A stretch of 64,000 nucleotides of DNA from Aggregatibacter sp. 2125159857. GTDB lineage: Bacteria > Pseudomonadota > Gammaproteobacteria > Enterobacterales > Pasteurellaceae. This document shows positions 16,233 to 27,299 of the stretch, one piece after another. The stretch lies in NCBI RefSeq assembly GCF_017798005.1, contig NZ_CP072548.1:62001-126000 (forward strand). Direction: 5' to 3'. The translations under genes and the position numbers were made by a program. Each line of letters begins with the position of its first letter. Positions within the stretch are counted from its first letter, which is position 1. The notes below the pieces were generated by a model. The model searched no databases and was not told the DNA's origin. It saw only the letters and a program-made list of their open reading frames with translations.

Positions 16233-17291
16233 ATGTGGTCAGAGATTTTTATTGGCTATGGCGTATTTATTTTAGAAGTGATTACGTTGCTTTTGATCGT
16301 TGCCGCCGTGGTGACAACGGTCATCTCAATTAAACAGAAAAAACACACGCAACAAGGGGAGTTGGTGATCACAGATTTATCCCAAGCCTTTGAAGAAACC
16401 GGTAAAGCATTGCGCGAATTTCATCTCTCGGAGGAGGAATTAAAAGCGGTGGAAAAAGCCGAGAAGAAAGCAGAAAAAATGAAAGCAAAAGCCCTGAAAG
16501 CACAGCGCAAAAAAGGCGAAGCAACAGAGGGAGAACAAAAGCCGACGCTTTATGTGTTGCATTTTAAAGGGGATATTGCCGCCAGCGAAACCATGGCGTT
16601 AAGAGAGGAAATCAGTGCCATTATTCAAACTGCAAAGTCTGATGATGAGGTCTTGTTATGTTTAGAAAGCCCGGGCGGCATGGTGCATGGCTATGGCTTA
16701 GCTGCCTCACAGTTGGCACGTTTAAAACAGCATGACATTAAACTCACGGTCGCGGTAGATAAAGTGGCGGCGAGTGGCGGTTATATGATGGCCTGTGTGG
16801 CCGATAAAATCGTTTCGGCGCCCTTTGCGATTATCGGCTCAATCGGCGTGGTGGCACAGGTGCCTAACCTTCATCGGTTACTGAAAAAACATGATGTGGA
16901 TGTAGATGTCATGACCGCGGGTGAATATAAACGCACGGTGACGATATTGGGAGAAAATACGGAAAAGGGAAAACAAAAATTCCAACAAGAATTAGACGAA
17001 ACCCATCAACTTTTCAAACAATTTGTCGCTCAACATCGACCGCACTTAGACGTGGATCGTGTGGCAACGGGAGAACATTGGTTTGGACAGCAGGCGTTAC
17101 GGTTAAATTTAGTGGATGAGATCCTCACAAGCGATGACGTACTATTACAGGCAATGAAAGAAAAACGTGTTTTGGGGCTTCGCTATACAGTGAAAAAGCC
17201 GTTATTACAAAGGATCGGTAAACAAGCGGAAGAAAGTGCCGATAACCTATTATTAAATTTACTAAAAAAGAATGGAAATACACTTATGTAA
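16233..17291 (+). CDS. sohB: Inner-membrane serine peptidase SohB (S49 family)
   Basis: 352 residues. N-terminal membrane helix (about 7-30), a Lys/Glu-rich linker that probably forms a coiled coil (residues 65-100), then the S49 (signal peptide peptidase A-like) domain with LESPGGMVHGYG and the catalytic serine in DKVAASGGYMMACVADKI. SohB is an inner-membrane protease with proposed roles in degrading signal peptides or misfolded proteins. A GGATC-containing inverted repeat follows the stop (about 17294-17317). Confidence 0.93.
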   Translation: MWSEIFIGYGVFILEVITLLLIVAAVVTTVISIKQKKHTQQGELVITDLSQAFEETGKALREFHLSEEELKAVEKAEKKAEKMKAKALKAQRKKGEATEGEQKPTLYVLHFKGDIAASETMALREEISAIIQTAKSDDEVLLCLESPGGMVHGYGLAASQLARLKQHDIKLTVAVDKVAASGGYMMACVADKIVSAPFAIIGSIGVVAQVPNLHRLLKKHDVDVDVMTAGEYKRTVTILGENTEKGKQKFQQELDETHQLFKQFVAQHRPHLDVDRVATGEHWFGQQALRLNLVDEILTSDDVLLQAMKEKRVLGLRYTVKKPLLQRIGKQAEESADNLLLNLLKKNGNTLM

Positions 17292-17497
17292 AATAAGGAT
17301 CGTTGTCATGGATCCTTGACAATAAGAATAACTTATTGACTTTGTTATACTTGTTATTTTTAGGGTGTCAATTTTATGTAAATCCCTGTGATTTTTCCGT
17401 TTTTTGTTTTACATGGGTAAGGAAAGTTTGTTAATATGAGTCGCTTTTAACCAAAACTTACACATAAATCATTTCACTAACCTATAAGGTAAATTAA

Positions 17498-18325
17498 ATG
17501 AAATTATCACATTTTTTACTTTCAGCTATCGCAGTCACGACGTTGGTTGGTTGCGGTAACCTCAGCAAAGTATCCAAAGAAGGGACACCTGTTGAGGGAA
17601 CAGAGTTAGTGTGGCCGAAGATTGAAAAATCTAAGTTTAACCACGATGGCACACAACTCGGTTCATGGCCGAATTGGGATAATGTTCGTATGATCGAAAG
17701 AGGTATGAACAAAGACCAAATTTATAACCTCATCGGCGTACCTCATTTTAGCGAAGGCTTATTTGCTGTTCGTGAATGGGATTATGTATTTCACTATCGT
17801 GAAAACGGTGAGCATAAAATCTGCCAATACAAGATCTTATTTGACAAAAACATGGATGCCCAAAGCTTCTTCTGGTATCCAAACGGCTGTAACGGCAACT
17901 CCACATTTTCTTTAACGGCTGATTTCTTGTTTGACTTCGACAAAGATACCTTAACCGAACAAGGCAAATCCGTAGTAGATAACGTGGCAATGCAATTAAG
18001 ATCATCTCCGGCGAAAGAAGTAAGAGTCGCTGGTTATACTGACCGTTTAGGCTCTGAATCTTATAACTTGGATCTTTCCCAACGTCGTGCAGAACGTGTT
18101 AAATCACGTTTAATCGAACGTGGTATCGCGCTTCCAATTACGGCTATCGGTTACGGTAAAGCGCACCAAGTGAAAGCGTGTAACAGTGAAAAAGGTCAAG
18201 AATTAATTCGTTGTTTACACCCTAACCGTCGCGTTGAAATTACCTCTTTCAACACCGCCTCAGGCGCAATGCCAACATTGAAAGGTGTTCAAAGCGGGCA
18301 TCGCGATCCAGCATACTTGTACTAA
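17498..18325 (+). CDS. Outer-membrane lipoprotein with BamE-like and OmpA-like domains
   Basis: 275 residues. The signal peptide ends in a lipobox (TLVGC, modified C19); the following G and N are compatible with outer-membrane sorting. The N-terminal half has a BamE/SmpA-type pattern (MIERGMNKDQIYNLIGVPHFSEG... WDYVFHYR). The C-terminal half is an OmpA-like peptidoglycan-binding domain (FLFDFDKDTLTEQGKSVVD; VAGYTDRLGSESYNLDLSQRRAERV). It probably tethers the outer membrane to peptidoglycan and may take part in envelope assembly. A tightly regulated expression is possible given the 206-bp AT-rich upstream gap, but no operator is evident. Confidence 0.85.
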   Translation: MKLSHFLLSAIAVTTLVGCGNLSKVSKEGTPVEGTELVWPKIEKSKFNHDGTQLGSWPNWDNVRMIERGMNKDQIYNLIGVPHFSEGLFAVREWDYVFHYRENGEHKICQYKILFDKNMDAQSFFWYPNGCNGNSTFSLTADFLFDFDKDTLTEQGKSVVDNVAMQLRSSPAKEVRVAGYTDRLGSESYNLDLSQRRAERVKSRLIERGIALPITAIGYGKAHQVKACNSEKGQELIRCLHPNRRVEITSFNTASGAMPTLKGVQSGHRDPAYLY

Positions 18326-18365
18326 GTACGTACGCATTGTCATATTGACATCAAGCTATTCCATA

Positions 18366-18396
18366 GAAAGGGCAATTTAATCTGCCCTTTCTTTTT
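18366..18396 (+). terminator. Terminator after the OmpA-domain lipoprotein
   Basis: GAAAGGGCA / TGCCCTTTC stem followed by TTTTTC. Confidence 0.85.
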
Positions 18397-18430
18397 CATT
18401 TTTCTTAATGTTACCTTTCCTCTTAATTCT

Positions 18431-19318
18431 TCAAATTTTTCTTTCAAGCACCTCACAGCGTTGTAACACATCATGCACAAGCTTATTGGCAAGTGCCACA
18501 TAGTTGCCATGGAAACGGCTACTGAAGTTAAGCAAATGATAAAGCTGATAAATGATTTTCCGCGCTTGATACCCTTCCTCTAACGGGAAAGTGCGGTGGT
18601 AATTTTCATAGAATTCTTGTGGGAAAGGCTCAAATAATTCGGTAAAAGCCAAATCACATTCCCGATCGCCCCAATAACAAGCCGGATCATAAGTCACAGT
18701 GTGTCCATCAATGTTGGCGCAGTTTTCAATCCACAAGTTGCCGTGTAAAAGCGAGGGTTTTGGCTGATGTTTTGCCAATAATGTAGCAGCGGCTTTAATG
18801 ATTTTTTCTTTATCCCCGAAATGCAGATTTTTTTCCGCGCAGAGTTGCAATTGCCAACCAATGCGTTGTTCACTGAAGAATTTCGCCCAATGGGAACCCC
18901 ATTCGTTCGGTTGATATTGTGGCCCGAGCCAGGTATCAAAAGATAAGCCGTAATTTTCAGAACCTTGATATTGGTGTAAGCGAGCCAATTGCTCACCAAA
19001 TTCTGCCATATTTTGTGGCGTATTCGGCTGTATTGCTAATCCTTCCAACAACAGAAAACTGTGATTTTGAGAACAACCGACGCCATAGACTTGTGGCACA
19101 CGAACGGTATTGGTTTTTGCCAACATGATTAACTGATCCGCTTCAGCACGGAACATGGAACGGTAGGACTTTTCATTCATTTTCACAAAAACAGGTTGAA
19201 TGCCGTCATCAATGATCCAAGATTCATGCATTTCGCCGGTGTGAATTTTGGTTTTATTTTTGATGGAATAATACGCCCCGAATTGATCAGCTAAAACTTG
19301 AGAAATCGACTTCCACAT
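18431..19318 (-). CDS. Fructosamine kinase family protein
   Basis: 295 residues from the ATG at 19318 (AAAGGAACAG upstream); an upstream extension has no ribosome-binding site. Kinase-like (APH fold) motifs: FVKMN around the ATP lysine, LLEGL hinge, LLHGNLWIENC catalytic loop (with HGN in place of HGD), and DPACYWGDRECDLAF for magnesium. It belongs to the FN3K/YniA family, which phosphorylates ketoamine-glycated proteins or related sugars; the bacterial substrate is uncertain. It is divergent from thrS. Confidence 0.88.
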   Translation of the reverse strand: MWKSISQVLADQFGAYYSIKNKTKIHTGEMHESWIIDDGIQPVFVKMNEKSYRSMFRAEADQLIMLAKTNTVRVPQVYGVGCSQNHSFLLLEGLAIQPNTPQNMAEFGEQLARLHQYQGSENYGLSFDTWLGPQYQPNEWGSHWAKFFSEQRIGWQLQLCAEKNLHFGDKEKIIKAAATLLAKHQPKPSLLHGNLWIENCANIDGHTVTYDPACYWGDRECDLAFTELFEPFPQEFYENYHRTFPLEEGYQARKIIYQLYHLLNFSSRFHGNYVALANKLVHDVLQRCEVLERKI

Positions 19319-19403
19319 ACGCTGTTCCTTTTGCTGGTGAATCATAAGGACAGTGTAAAAGATTAAAGGAAAATTACTGTGATATAAGTCAAAATTTGAG
19401 CAT

Positions 19404-19432
19404 TTGGTTGTCATTCTAAAATATGCTAGAAT
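19404..19432 (+). promoter_or_regulatory. Predicted thrS promoter with extended -10
   Basis: TTGGTT (19404-19409), 17-bp spacer, TAGAAT (19427-19432) preceded by TGC (extended -10). Predicted start about 19439, at the left edge of the leader hairpin. Confidence 0.45.
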
Positions 19433-19435
19433 TTC

Positions 19436-19488
19436 GCACCGCACTTGGCTTGTCCGTGGTAAGGACGATAAAAGTGCGGTGCTTTTTT
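19436..19488 (+). terminator. Terminator-like hairpin in the thrS leader
   Basis: Stem GCACCGCACTT (19436-19446) with AAGTGCGGTGC (19472-19482), an inner GTCC/GGAC hairpin in the loop, then TTTTTT. It lies between the predicted promoter and thrS, so it could act as an attenuator; alternatively it is a site where inverted uptake cores accumulated. Confidence 0.55.
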
Positions 19489-19554
19489 AAAACGTTTTTA
19501 ATGAAAGAAAACAAGCCACCTTGCGTATGGGTGACCACTGTATAAGGATGCATT

Positions 19555-21486
19555 ATGCCAGTTATTACTTTACCTGACGGTTCACAACGTCAATTCGATA
19601 AACCTGTTACCGTATTAGAAGTTGCACAAAGTATTGGTGCAGGTCTTGCCAAAGCGACCATTGCCGGTCGTGTCAACGGCGAACGTAAAGACGCCTGCGA
19701 TCTGATTACTGAAGATAGCACATTAGAAATTATTACAGCCAAAGACGAAGACGGTTTGGAGATTATTCGTCACTCCACAGCGCACTTACTCGGTCATGCG
19801 ATTAAACAATTATTCCCGGATGTCAAAATGGCCATCGGTCCGACGATCGACAACGGTTTCTATTATGACGTGGATTTAGACCGCTCTTTAACCCAAGAAG
19901 ATATTGATGCCCTTGAAAAACGCATGTTGGAATTGGCGAAAACCAATTATGACGTGATTAAAACGCCGGTCAGTTGGCAAGAAGCAAGAGATACGTTTGA
20001 AAAACGTGGCGAGCCGTACAAAATGGCGATCCTAGATGAAAACATCGAACGTACTGCAACGCCTGCGCTTTATCATCACCAAGAATATATTGATATGTGT
20101 CGTGGCCCGCATGTGCCGAATATGCGTTTCTGCCATCATTTCAAATTACAAAAAATTGCCGGAGCCTACTGGCGTGGCGACAGCAAAAACAAAATGTTGC
20201 AACGTATTTACGGCACCGCGTGGGCAGATAAAAAACAACTGGATGCCTATTTGCAACGCCTAGAAGAAGCGGCAAAACGTGACCACCGTAAAATCGGTAA
20301 AGCGTTAGATTTATATCACATGCAAGAAGAAGCACCGGGTATGGTGTTCTGGCACAACGACGGTTGGACGATTTTCCGCGAATTGGAAACCTTCGTACGT
20401 ACCAAATTAAAACAATACGATTATCAAGAAGTGAAAGGTCCGTTCATGATGGACCGCGTGTTGTGGGAAAAAACCGGTCACTGGCAAAACTACGGTGATT
20501 TGATGTTTACCACACAATCGGAAAACCGTGAATACGCCATCAAACCGATGAACTGCCCGGGACACGTTCAAATCTTTAACCAAGGTTTGAAATCTTATCG
20601 TGATTTACCAATTCGTATGGCGGAATTCGGTTCTTGCCACCGTAATGAGCCTTCCGGTTCTTTACACGGTTTAATGCGTGTCCGCGGTTTCACCCAAGAC
20701 GATGCCCATATTTTCTGTACCGAAGATCAAATTGAAAGCGAAGTAACCAGCTGTATTCGCATGGTTTACGATATTTACAGTACCTTTGGCTTTACCAATA
20801 TCTTCGTTAAACTTTCAACCCGTCCGGAAAAACGTATCGGTGCGGATGAAATGTGGGATCGCGCAGAGCAAGGTTTAGCCAACGCGTTAAAACACAATGG
20901 TCTTGAATATGAAATTCAAGAGGGTGAAGGTGCATTCTATGGCCCGAAAATTGAGTTTGCATTACGTGACTGTTTAGATCGTGAATGGCAATGCGGTACT
21001 ATCCAATTAGACTTCGCACTACCGGGTCGTCTAAATGCGTCTTATGTGGCGGAAGATAATGATCGCCGTACGCCGGTAATGATTCACCGTGCGATTTTAG
21101 GTTCTATCGAACGTTTCATCGGTATCATCACCGAAGAATATGCTGGTTTCTTCCCGGCATGGTTAGCGCCAACGCAAGCGGTTGTGATGAACATCACCGA
21201 TTCTCAATCCGAGTATGTGCAACAGGTGGCGAAACAGTTATCTGATGCAGGTTTACGCGTGAAAACCGATTTACGTAACGAAAAAGTCGGTTTCAAAATC
21301 CGCGAACACACTTTACGCCGCGTGCCTTATATGCTGGTTTGCGGTGATAAAGAAATCGAAGCCGGCAAAGTGGCGGTGCGTACCCGTAAAGGTCAAGATC
21401 TCGGCACATTCACGGTGGAAGAATTCTTAGAGATTCTGAAAACACAAGTGAGAAATCGCGACTTGAAATTATTGGGTGAAGCGTAA
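19555..21486 (+). CDS. thrS: Threonyl-tRNA synthetase
   Basis: 643 residues. Charges tRNA-Thr. Domains in order: TGS (residues 1-62), the editing domain with [10 protein letters not shown] and the CRGPH motif, class II catalytic core with MNCPGH (zinc cysteine) and [31 protein letters not shown] (motif 2 region, read in parts), and the C-terminal anticodon-binding domain. In E. coli the mRNA is controlled by ThrRS binding to a tRNA-like leader; here the leader carries a strong hairpin (19436-19488). infC does not follow, unlike in E. coli. Confidence 0.98.
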   Translation: MPVITLPDGSQRQFDKPVTVLEVAQSIGAGLAKATIAGRVNGERKDACDLITEDSTLEIITAKDEDGLEIIRHSTAHLLGHAIKQLFPDVKMAIGPTIDNGFYYDVDLDRSLTQEDIDALEKRMLELAKTNYDVIKTPVSWQEARDTFEKRGEPYKMAILDENIERTATPALYHHQEYIDMCRGPHVPNMRFCHHFKLQKIAGAYWRGDSKNKMLQRIYGTAWADKKQLDAYLQRLEEAAKRDHRKIGKALDLYHMQEEAPGMVFWHNDGWTIFRELETFVRTKLKQYDYQEVKGPFMMDRVLWEKTGHWQNYGDLMFTTQSENREYAIKPMNCPGHVQIFNQGLKSYRDLPIRMAEFGSCHRNEPSGSLHGLMRVRGFTQDDAHIFCTEDQIESEVTSCIRMVYDIYSTFGFTNIFVKLSTRPEKRIGADEMWDRAEQGLANALKHNGLEYEIQEGEGAFYGPKIEFALRDCLDREWQCGTIQLDFALPGRLNASYVAEDNDRRTPVMIHRAILGSIERFIGIITEEYAGFFPAWLAPTQAVVMNITDSQSEYVQQVAKQLSDAGLRVKTDLRNEKVGFKIREHTLRRVPYMLVCGDKEIEAGKVAVRTRKGQDLGTFTVEEFLEILKTQVRNRDLKLLGEA

Positions 21487-21511
21487 GTTCCGCTATTTAC
21501 GCAACCACATC

Positions 21512-21543
21512 AAAGTGCGGTTAACATTAACCGCACTTTTTTT
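21512..21543 (+). terminator. thrS terminator from inverted uptake cores
   Basis: AAAGTGCGGTTAA / TTAACCGCACTTT stem followed by TTTT. Confidence 0.85.
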
Positions 21544-21679
21544 ATGCCTGCCCTTGTTGCATAATAATTGACATTCAAGAAAGACGCACTGTCGTATGCC
21601 CCGTGTTGCAGAAGAAGATCTGCGCCACAGCATTCGCACCGCAAACTGTAAAATCACACTGACCATAACGCAGAACATG

Positions 21680-22636
21680 ATGAAACCACTCAATATTCTC
21701 TTTGCCGGCACGCCGGACTTTGCTGCACAGCATTTACACGCTTTGCTCAATTCTTCCCATAACGTTATTGGCGTTTACACTCAGCCAGATAAACCTGCCG
21801 GGCGTGGTAAAAAATTACAAGCCAGCCCTGTGAAACAGTTAGCTGAGCAACATCAGATTCCTGTCTATCAACCGAAATCCTTGCGAAAGCCGGAAGCCCA
21901 AGCAGAATTGCGTGCATTAAATACGGATGTGATGGTTGTGGTGGCTTATGGCTTGATTTTGCCTCAAGCCGTTTTGGATATGCCGACTTATGGTTGCTTA
22001 AATGTGCACGGTTCTTTGTTGCCGCGTTGGCGTGGTGCCGCACCGATTCAACGATCAATTTGGGCAGGCGATACACAGACCGGTGTCACGATTATGCAAA
22101 TGGATGCCGGTTTGGATACGGGCGATATGTTGCACAAAGTGTATTGTGATATTTTGCCGACAGAAACGTCCACAAGTCTTTACAACAAACTGGCGGAGCT
22201 CGCGCCGTCAGCATTAATTGATGTATTGGATAATTTAGGAACCGGTAAATTCACCGCGGAAAAACAAGATGACACCCAAAGTAATTATGCCGATAAACTT
22301 TCCAAAGAAGAAGCGAAGTTAAATTGGCAGTTATCGGCAGCACAACTGGAACGCAACATTCGCGCATTTAATCCTTGGCCAGTCGCTTATTTGGAATTAA
22401 TGGATGGACAGACTCATCCGCAAACGCTGAAAGTGTATCAGGCAACCGTGTTACCCCATGTGAATAAAATACCGGGGACGATTTTAGCCGCTGATAAACA
22501 GGGTATTCAAATTGCGACAGCGGATGGTGTACTGAATTTATTGCAATTACAACCCGCGGGCAAGAAACCAATGTCTGCTCAGGATTTATTAAACGGACGG
22601 GCTGATTGGTTCCAAGTGGGTAAGGTGCTTGCCTAA
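21680..22636 (+). CDS. fmt: Methionyl-tRNA formyltransferase
   Basis: 318 residues from the ATG at 21680 ([16 protein letters not shown]), matching the family start; a 28-codon in-frame extension to 21596 is not family-like. Formylates initiator Met-tRNA using 10-formyl-THF. Motifs: [18 protein letters not shown] and the catalytic-region [13 protein letters not shown]. Stop overlaps the next start (TAATG), so fmt and rsmB are coupled. Its usual upstream partner def is elsewhere in the window. Confidence 0.96.
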   Translation: MKPLNILFAGTPDFAAQHLHALLNSSHNVIGVYTQPDKPAGRGKKLQASPVKQLAEQHQIPVYQPKSLRKPEAQAELRALNTDVMVVVAYGLILPQAVLDMPTYGCLNVHGSLLPRWRGAAPIQRSIWAGDTQTGVTIMQMDAGLDTGDMLHKVYCDILPTETSTSLYNKLAELAPSALIDVLDNLGTGKFTAEKQDDTQSNYADKLSKEEAKLNWQLSAAQLERNIRAFNPWPVAYLELMDGQTHPQTLKVYQATVLPHVNKIPGTILAADKQGIQIATADGVLNLLQLQPAGKKPMSAQDLLNGRADWFQVGKVLA

Positions 22637-23997
22637 TGGAAAATCAACGCTCCTCTAAAAAAACACCGCCAAAAACCACCGCACTTTCGACACGAGCGAT
22701 GGCGGCGAAAGTGATTTTGCAAGTATTGGATGAAGGGAAATCCTTGTCCACGTTAATACCGGAAGCGCAATCTTCGGTGAAAGCGCAAGATTTCCCCTTG
22801 TTGCAAGAAATTTGTTTCGGCGTATGTCGCGTCTTGCCTCGTTTGGAACAAATTATTAAGCGTCTTGTGGATAAGCCGCTTAAAGGCAAAACGCGTATTG
22901 TGCATTGTTTGTTGTTGGTCGGTTTATATCAGCTGCTTTATATGCGTGTGCCAGCGCATGCTGCGGTAGATGAAGTCGTGAATGCAACGAAATCTTTAAA
23001 ATCCGACAGCTTTCGTGGTTTGGTGAATGGGGTGCTGCGTCGATTTTTGCGTGAACAAGAGGATATTCTTGCGATTGTGGATAAACATTGGCAAACGCTG
23101 CATCCCGATTGGTTTGTGAATAAACTGAAAAAGGTTTATCCGAACTGGCGTGAGATCATTGGCGCCAATAATCAAAAGCCACCAATGTGGTTGCGGGTGA
23201 ATACGCAAAAAAACAGCTTGGAAACTTACCGCACTTTATTATCGGCGCAGCAGATGGAAACGCAGGTGACGTCTCATCCGCAGGCGCTGGGGTTAACTCA
23301 GCCGACAGCCGTGCAAAATTTACCGTTGTTTGCCGAAGGTGGTGTGACAGTCCAAGATCTTCATGCGCAATGGGCTGCGTTATTATTACAGCCACAAAAT
23401 CATGAGGTTATTTTAGATGCCTGTGCGGCACCGGGCGGCAAAACCACCCATATTTTAGAATTGGCGCCGCAGGCTGATGTGATGGCGTTGGATGTGGAAG
23501 AAAACCGTTTACAACGGGTGAAAGAAAATTTAGCACGCATGCAGCAACAGGCGACTATCGTGTGTGGCGACGCAGCGAATCCACAAGCATGGCTAGATAA
23601 ATTGGGTAAAAGTGCGGTGCGTTTTGACCGCATTTTATTAGATGCACCTTGTTCTGCCACCGGGGTAATTCGCCGTCATCCTGATATTAAATGGTTACGT
23701 AAAGAGGCTGATATCGAGCAGTTAGTCGCTTTGCAAGGGCAGATTTTGGATGCATTGTGGCATTATTTAAAACCCAACGGGGTGTTGTTATATGCCACTT
23801 GTTCTGTGCTTGCGGAAGAAAATGCGCAGCAAATTGAGCGCTTTTTGCAAAAGACGCCGGACGCACAATTGGCGGCACTAGATCTGCCGCCTGATGTGCT
23901 GGCGCACAATCAAAGTGCGGTCGGTTTTCAGTTTATTCCACAAATTGACGGTGGCGATGGCTTTTATTATGCGAAATTGGTAAAACGTCAGGGCTAA
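22636..23997 (+). CDS. rsmB: 16S rRNA m5C967 methyltransferase RsmB
   Basis: 453 residues. An N-terminal NusB-like RNA-binding domain (about 20-155) is followed by a Rossmann SAM-dependent domain. SAM loop [16 protein letters not shown]; the two active-site cysteines lie in DAPCSATG and YATCSVL. Methylates C967 of 16S rRNA. Part of the fmt-rsmB-trkA run; it contains several uptake cores within the coding region. Confidence 0.96.
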   Translation: MENQRSSKKTPPKTTALSTRAMAAKVILQVLDEGKSLSTLIPEAQSSVKAQDFPLLQEICFGVCRVLPRLEQIIKRLVDKPLKGKTRIVHCLLLVGLYQLLYMRVPAHAAVDEVVNATKSLKSDSFRGLVNGVLRRFLREQEDILAIVDKHWQTLHPDWFVNKLKKVYPNWREIIGANNQKPPMWLRVNTQKNSLETYRTLLSAQQMETQVTSHPQALGLTQPTAVQNLPLFAEGGVTVQDLHAQWAALLLQPQNHEVILDACAAPGGKTTHILELAPQADVMALDVEENRLQRVKENLARMQQQATIVCGDAANPQAWLDKLGKSAVRFDRILLDAPCSATGVIRRHPDIKWLRKEADIEQLVALQGQILDALWHYLKPNGVLLYATCSVLAEENAQQIERFLQKTPDAQLAALDLPPDVLAHNQSAVGFQFIPQIDGGDGFYYAKLVKRQG

Positions 23998-24019
23998 CGT
24001 TAGCCATGGAGAGAATCAA

Positions 24020-25396
24020 ATGAAGATAATTATTTTAGGCGCCGGACAAGTGGGTTCGACCTTGGCAACGAATTTAGTGAGTGAAGATAATGACATCACG
24101 CTGGTTGACGATGAGTCGTTGAATTTAGAACATTTACAGGACAAACATGATTTACGCGTCATGCAAGGCCTCGCCTCCTCGCCTAAAATTTTGCGTGATG
24201 CCGGTGCGCCCGACGCAGATTTATTAATTGCCGTAACCAGTTCTGACGAAATTAACATGGTTGCCTGCCAAATTGCCTATACCTTATTTAATACGCCCAC
24301 CAAAATTGCCCGTATTCGTAACAGTGAGTACTTGAAAGAAAAAGAAAAATTATTTTCTACCGATGCCTTTCCGATTGATCACATTATTTCTCCGGAAAAT
24401 TTGGTCACGCAGGATATTGTCCGTTTAATTAGCTATCCCGGTGCATTACAGGTGGCGTATCTTGCGAAAGATAAGATCAGTTTGGTTGTGGTGAAAGCCT
24501 ATTACGGTGGGCCGTTGGTGGGGTATTCCATTTCCACACTAAAAGAACATTTGCCGCACATTGATTGCCGTATCGTATCGATTTTGCGCCAAGATAAAGT
24601 CATTCGCCCACAGGGCTCAACAATCATTGAAGCTGGCGATGAAGTTACCTTTATTTGTGCTACCGTACACATTAAAGCGGTCATGAGTGAACTGCAACGC
24701 CTCGAAAAACCCTATAAGCGCGTGATGATTGTCAGTGGTGGGAATATCGGTGCCGGCGTGGCAAAACAATTGGAAGCCCATTGCTCGGTGAAACTCATTG
24801 AACGAAATGCCGAACGGGCAACCGCGCTGGCAGAAAAATTGTCAAAAACCTTAGTGTTTCACGGAGATGCCTCCGATCAAAACCTATTATTTGAAGAACA
24901 TATTGAAAACATTGACGTGTTCCTTTCCCTTTCAAGTGACGATGAAGCGAATATTATGTCGGCCTTGCTTGCCAAGCGTCTTGGTGCGAAGAAAGCGATG
25001 GTATTAATTCAGCGTATGGCCTATATCAATTTGATTCAAGGCGGTACCATTGATATTGCCATTTCGCCACAGCAAGCCACGATTTCAGCCTTGCTAGGTC
25101 ATGTCCGCAAAGGAGATGTGGCAAACGTCGTGTCTTTACGCCATGGTTTGGCAGAGGCATTAGAAATTGTGGTTCATGGCGATGAAAACACCTCCAATGT
25201 CATTGGCCGTGAAATAGGATCGCTGAAACTGCCGACCGGGACCTTAATCGGTGCTATTTTGCGTGACAATGATGTGATTATCGGCAACAGCCAAACGCTG
25301 ATTCAAGAGGGCGATCATGTCATCGTGTATTTAAGTGAGAAAAAATACATTTCTGATGTGGAGAAATTATTCCAACCGAGTGCGTTCTTTATTTAA
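24020..25396 (+). CDS. trkA: Trk potassium uptake regulatory protein TrkA
   Basis: 458 residues. Peripheral NAD-binding subunit of the Trk K+ transporter. Two RCK modules: N-terminal Rossmann motifs [10 protein letters not shown] (about 7-16) and [13 protein letters not shown] (about 240), each followed by a TrkA-C domain. It is 22 bp after rsmB with a GGAGAG ribosome-binding site, as in other Pasteurellaceae and E. coli. Confidence 0.96.
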   Translation: MKIIILGAGQVGSTLATNLVSEDNDITLVDDESLNLEHLQDKHDLRVMQGLASSPKILRDAGAPDADLLIAVTSSDEINMVACQIAYTLFNTPTKIARIRNSEYLKEKEKLFSTDAFPIDHIISPENLVTQDIVRLISYPGALQVAYLAKDKISLVVVKAYYGGPLVGYSISTLKEHLPHIDCRIVSILRQDKVIRPQGSTIIEAGDEVTFICATVHIKAVMSELQRLEKPYKRVMIVSGGNIGAGVAKQLEAHCSVKLIERNAERATALAEKLSKTLVFHGDASDQNLLFEEHIENIDVFLSLSSDDEANIMSALLAKRLGAKKAMVLIQRMAYINLIQGGTIDIAISPQQATISALLGHVRKGDVANVVSLRHGLAEALEIVVHGDENTSNVIGREIGSLKLPTGTLIGAILRDNDVIIGNSQTLIQEGDHVIVYLSEKKYISDVEKLFQPSAFFI

Positions 25397-25500
25397 ACAA
25401 GAAAAAATTGTGCTTCGGGCATAAACTGCCTATAATGTGCGCCTTTTCAACCCGTAGGGAGAATAGCCCTACGTATTTTCATGACTATGAGGAGATTGCT

Positions 25501-25887
25501 ATGAGTTTTATTAAAGAGTTCCGCGAATTTGCTATGCGCGGTAACGTTGTTGATATGGCTGTCGGTGTGATCATCGGTGGCGCATTTGGGAAGATTGTCA
25601 GCTCATTAGTGGCAGATGTTTTTATGCCGGTATTGGGTATTTTAACCGGTGGCGTGGATTTTAAAGATCTTAAAATCACGCTCGCCGATGCTGTGGGAGA
25701 AACCCCGGCAGTGACATTAAATTACGGTGTGTTTATTCAAAACGTTTTTGATTTCATCATTATCGCATTTGCAATTTTCATGATGATTAAAGCGTTAAAT
25801 AAACTGAAAAAACCGGAAGAGAAAGTCAAAGAATTGACCGGCGAAGAAAAATTATTAACCGAAATTCGCGATTTATTGAAAAAATAA
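25501..25887 (+). CDS. mscL: Large-conductance mechanosensitive channel MscL
   Basis: 128 residues from the ATG at 25501 (ATGAGGAGATTGCT upstream), the family start [23 protein letters not shown], read in parts. Homopentameric emergency valve opened by membrane tension in osmotic downshock. TM1 (about 14-45) with the gate glycines, periplasmic loop, TM2 (about 76-100), then the charged cytoplasmic bundle [13 protein letters not shown]. The next gene downstream after trkA as in H. influenzae. Confidence 0.97.
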   Translation: MSFIKEFREFAMRGNVVDMAVGVIIGGAFGKIVSSLVADVFMPVLGILTGGVDFKDLKITLADAVGETPAVTLNYGVFIQNVFDFIIIAFAIFMMIKALNKLKKPEEKVKELTGEEKLLTEIRDLLKK

Positions 25888-25900
25888 GAAACATCACATC

Positions 25901-25932
25901 AAAATCTTCTCCTTGTGAGAAGATTTTTCTTT
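25901..25932 (+). terminator. mscL terminator
   Basis: AAAATCTTCT / AGAAGATTTT stem with T-rich tail. Confidence 0.85.
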
Positions 25933-25986
25933 TTATTCCTGTATCATATTTGCACTCGCCCATCCCATTTTTAACAAGGAATCTCT

Positions 25987-26424
25987 ATGAGTCATTTAGA
26001 TGAATTAAAAGCCGAAACCCGAGACATTATTACTGATTTATTAAATGACGGCAGCGATCCGGATGCGCTGTATATTATTGAACACCATATTTCTCATCAT
26101 GACTTCGATAAATTAGAAAAAATTGTCATGGAGGCGTTTAAAGCCGGCTATGAAGTGTCCGAAGCGGAAGAGTTTGAAGAAGAAAATGGCAAAGCGGTAT
26201 TCTGTTGCGATATTATCAGCGAAGTGGAACTGAAACCGGAAATCATTGATGCACAACAAAAAGAATTATTGCCACTGTTAGAAAAATATAAAGGCAACTA
26301 TGACGGTTGGGGCACTTATTTTGAAGATCCGAATGCAGAAGAAGATGAATACGGCGATGATGGCGAGTTTTTTGATGATGAAGATGACTTAGATGATGAC
26401 GAAGAAGCGTTCATTAAGCATTAA
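25987..26424 (+). CDS. rraB: Regulator of ribonuclease E activity RraB
   Basis: 145 residues. RraB binds the C-terminal scaffold of RNase E and lowers mRNA decay. The N-terminal helix ([20 protein letters not shown]), the [21 protein letters not shown] segment and the conserved [11 protein letters not shown] motif fit the family. The C-terminus is extremely acidic (residues about 117-142), as in other RraB proteins. Confidence 0.92.
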   Translation: MSHLDELKAETRDIITDLLNDGSDPDALYIIEHHISHHDFDKLEKIVMEAFKAGYEVSEAEEFEEENGKAVFCCDIISEVELKPEIIDAQQKELLPLLEKYKGNYDGWGTYFEDPNAEEDEYGDDGEFFDDEDDLDDDEEAFIKH

Positions 26425-26484
26425 AAAAACAGTCGTAAAAACAACCGCACTTTATATCCACCACACGTTATGTAGGAGAGTCGC

Positions 26485-27204
26485 ATGAAATTAAAATCGT
26501 TCACTTTATTACTCTTGCCTTTAAGCCTTGCGTTAACCGCTCACGCAGAACCCCAATCTGTCGATGAAGCGAGCAAAAATGTTATTTCTTTTGGCACAGA
26601 AGTGTCCAAAGAAGTGGATTATGACGTAATGGCCGTGACACTTTTCATCAAAGAAGAAAATAAAAGCTTAAAAGCCTTAAACCAAACCATCAATGAAAAA
26701 GTCAATGTCGCCTTAGACGTGATTAAAAAACAAAGTGCGGTAGAAATTAAGAAAAATGCCCGTAACACACAAGTACGTTACGATGACAAAGGCAAACAAG
26801 CCGGCTGGGTTGAGCGTGCCGATTTAGTCTTAGAAAGCAAGGATTTTGTGGCACTGTCTCAAGTGATTTCTGACCTCAATGACACCTTCGCCATTGCCGA
26901 GGTGATGCAAAAACTCTCCAAAGAAGCTACGGCTAAATTTGAAGATGAAATGATGAAAAGTGCTTTAGCGCAATTCCAACATAAAGCCCAATTAATCCAA
27001 ACTTCACTCAATGCAAAAGGCTATGAAATTCTCAATTTAAATTTGGATAGCCGAAATGAACTTCCCTATTTTGAAGGCCGCATGATGCCACTGTCTAAAG
27101 CGAGCGCATTCGCTTCAGAAAATGCAGATGAAGTTAACTTAGATAGCCACAGTAAGGCGGAATTAAAAGCGACAGTGAGCGCACAAATTAAGTTATTCAA
27201 CTAA
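26485..27204 (+). CDS. Periplasmic SIMPL-domain (DUF541) protein
   Basis: 239 residues. Cleavable signal peptide (MKLKSFTLLLLPLSLALTAHA), then a SIMPL/DUF541 domain: NVISFGTEVSKEVDYDVMAV... and VSAQIKLFN at the end. The family includes YggE and the mouse SIMPL; bacterial members are secreted or periplasmic and linked to stress, without a defined reaction. It contains an internal uptake core (about 26731-26740). Single gene between two short intergenic gaps. Confidence 0.82.
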   Translation: MKLKSFTLLLLPLSLALTAHAEPQSVDEASKNVISFGTEVSKEVDYDVMAVTLFIKEENKSLKALNQTINEKVNVALDVIKKQSAVEIKKNARNTQVRYDDKGKQAGWVERADLVLESKDFVALSQVISDLNDTFAIAEVMQKLSKEATAKFEDEMMKSALAQFQHKAQLIQTSLNAKGYEILNLNLDSRNELPYFEGRMMPLSKASAFASENADEVNLDSHSKAELKATVSAQIKLFN

Positions 27205-27299
27205 TCTCTTTTTCCCGAAAGCGATTTTTTATAGAATGACAATGTTTTTTACGGTAAAGATTGCCGTAGAAATCTTCCTTTCAACAAATGAGGTAAACA

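Noticed and set aside
21596..21679. 28-residue N-terminal extension of Fmt
   Set aside because: Fmt proteins start at [14 protein letters not shown] sequences; the extension has no similarity I recognise and no better ribosome-binding site.
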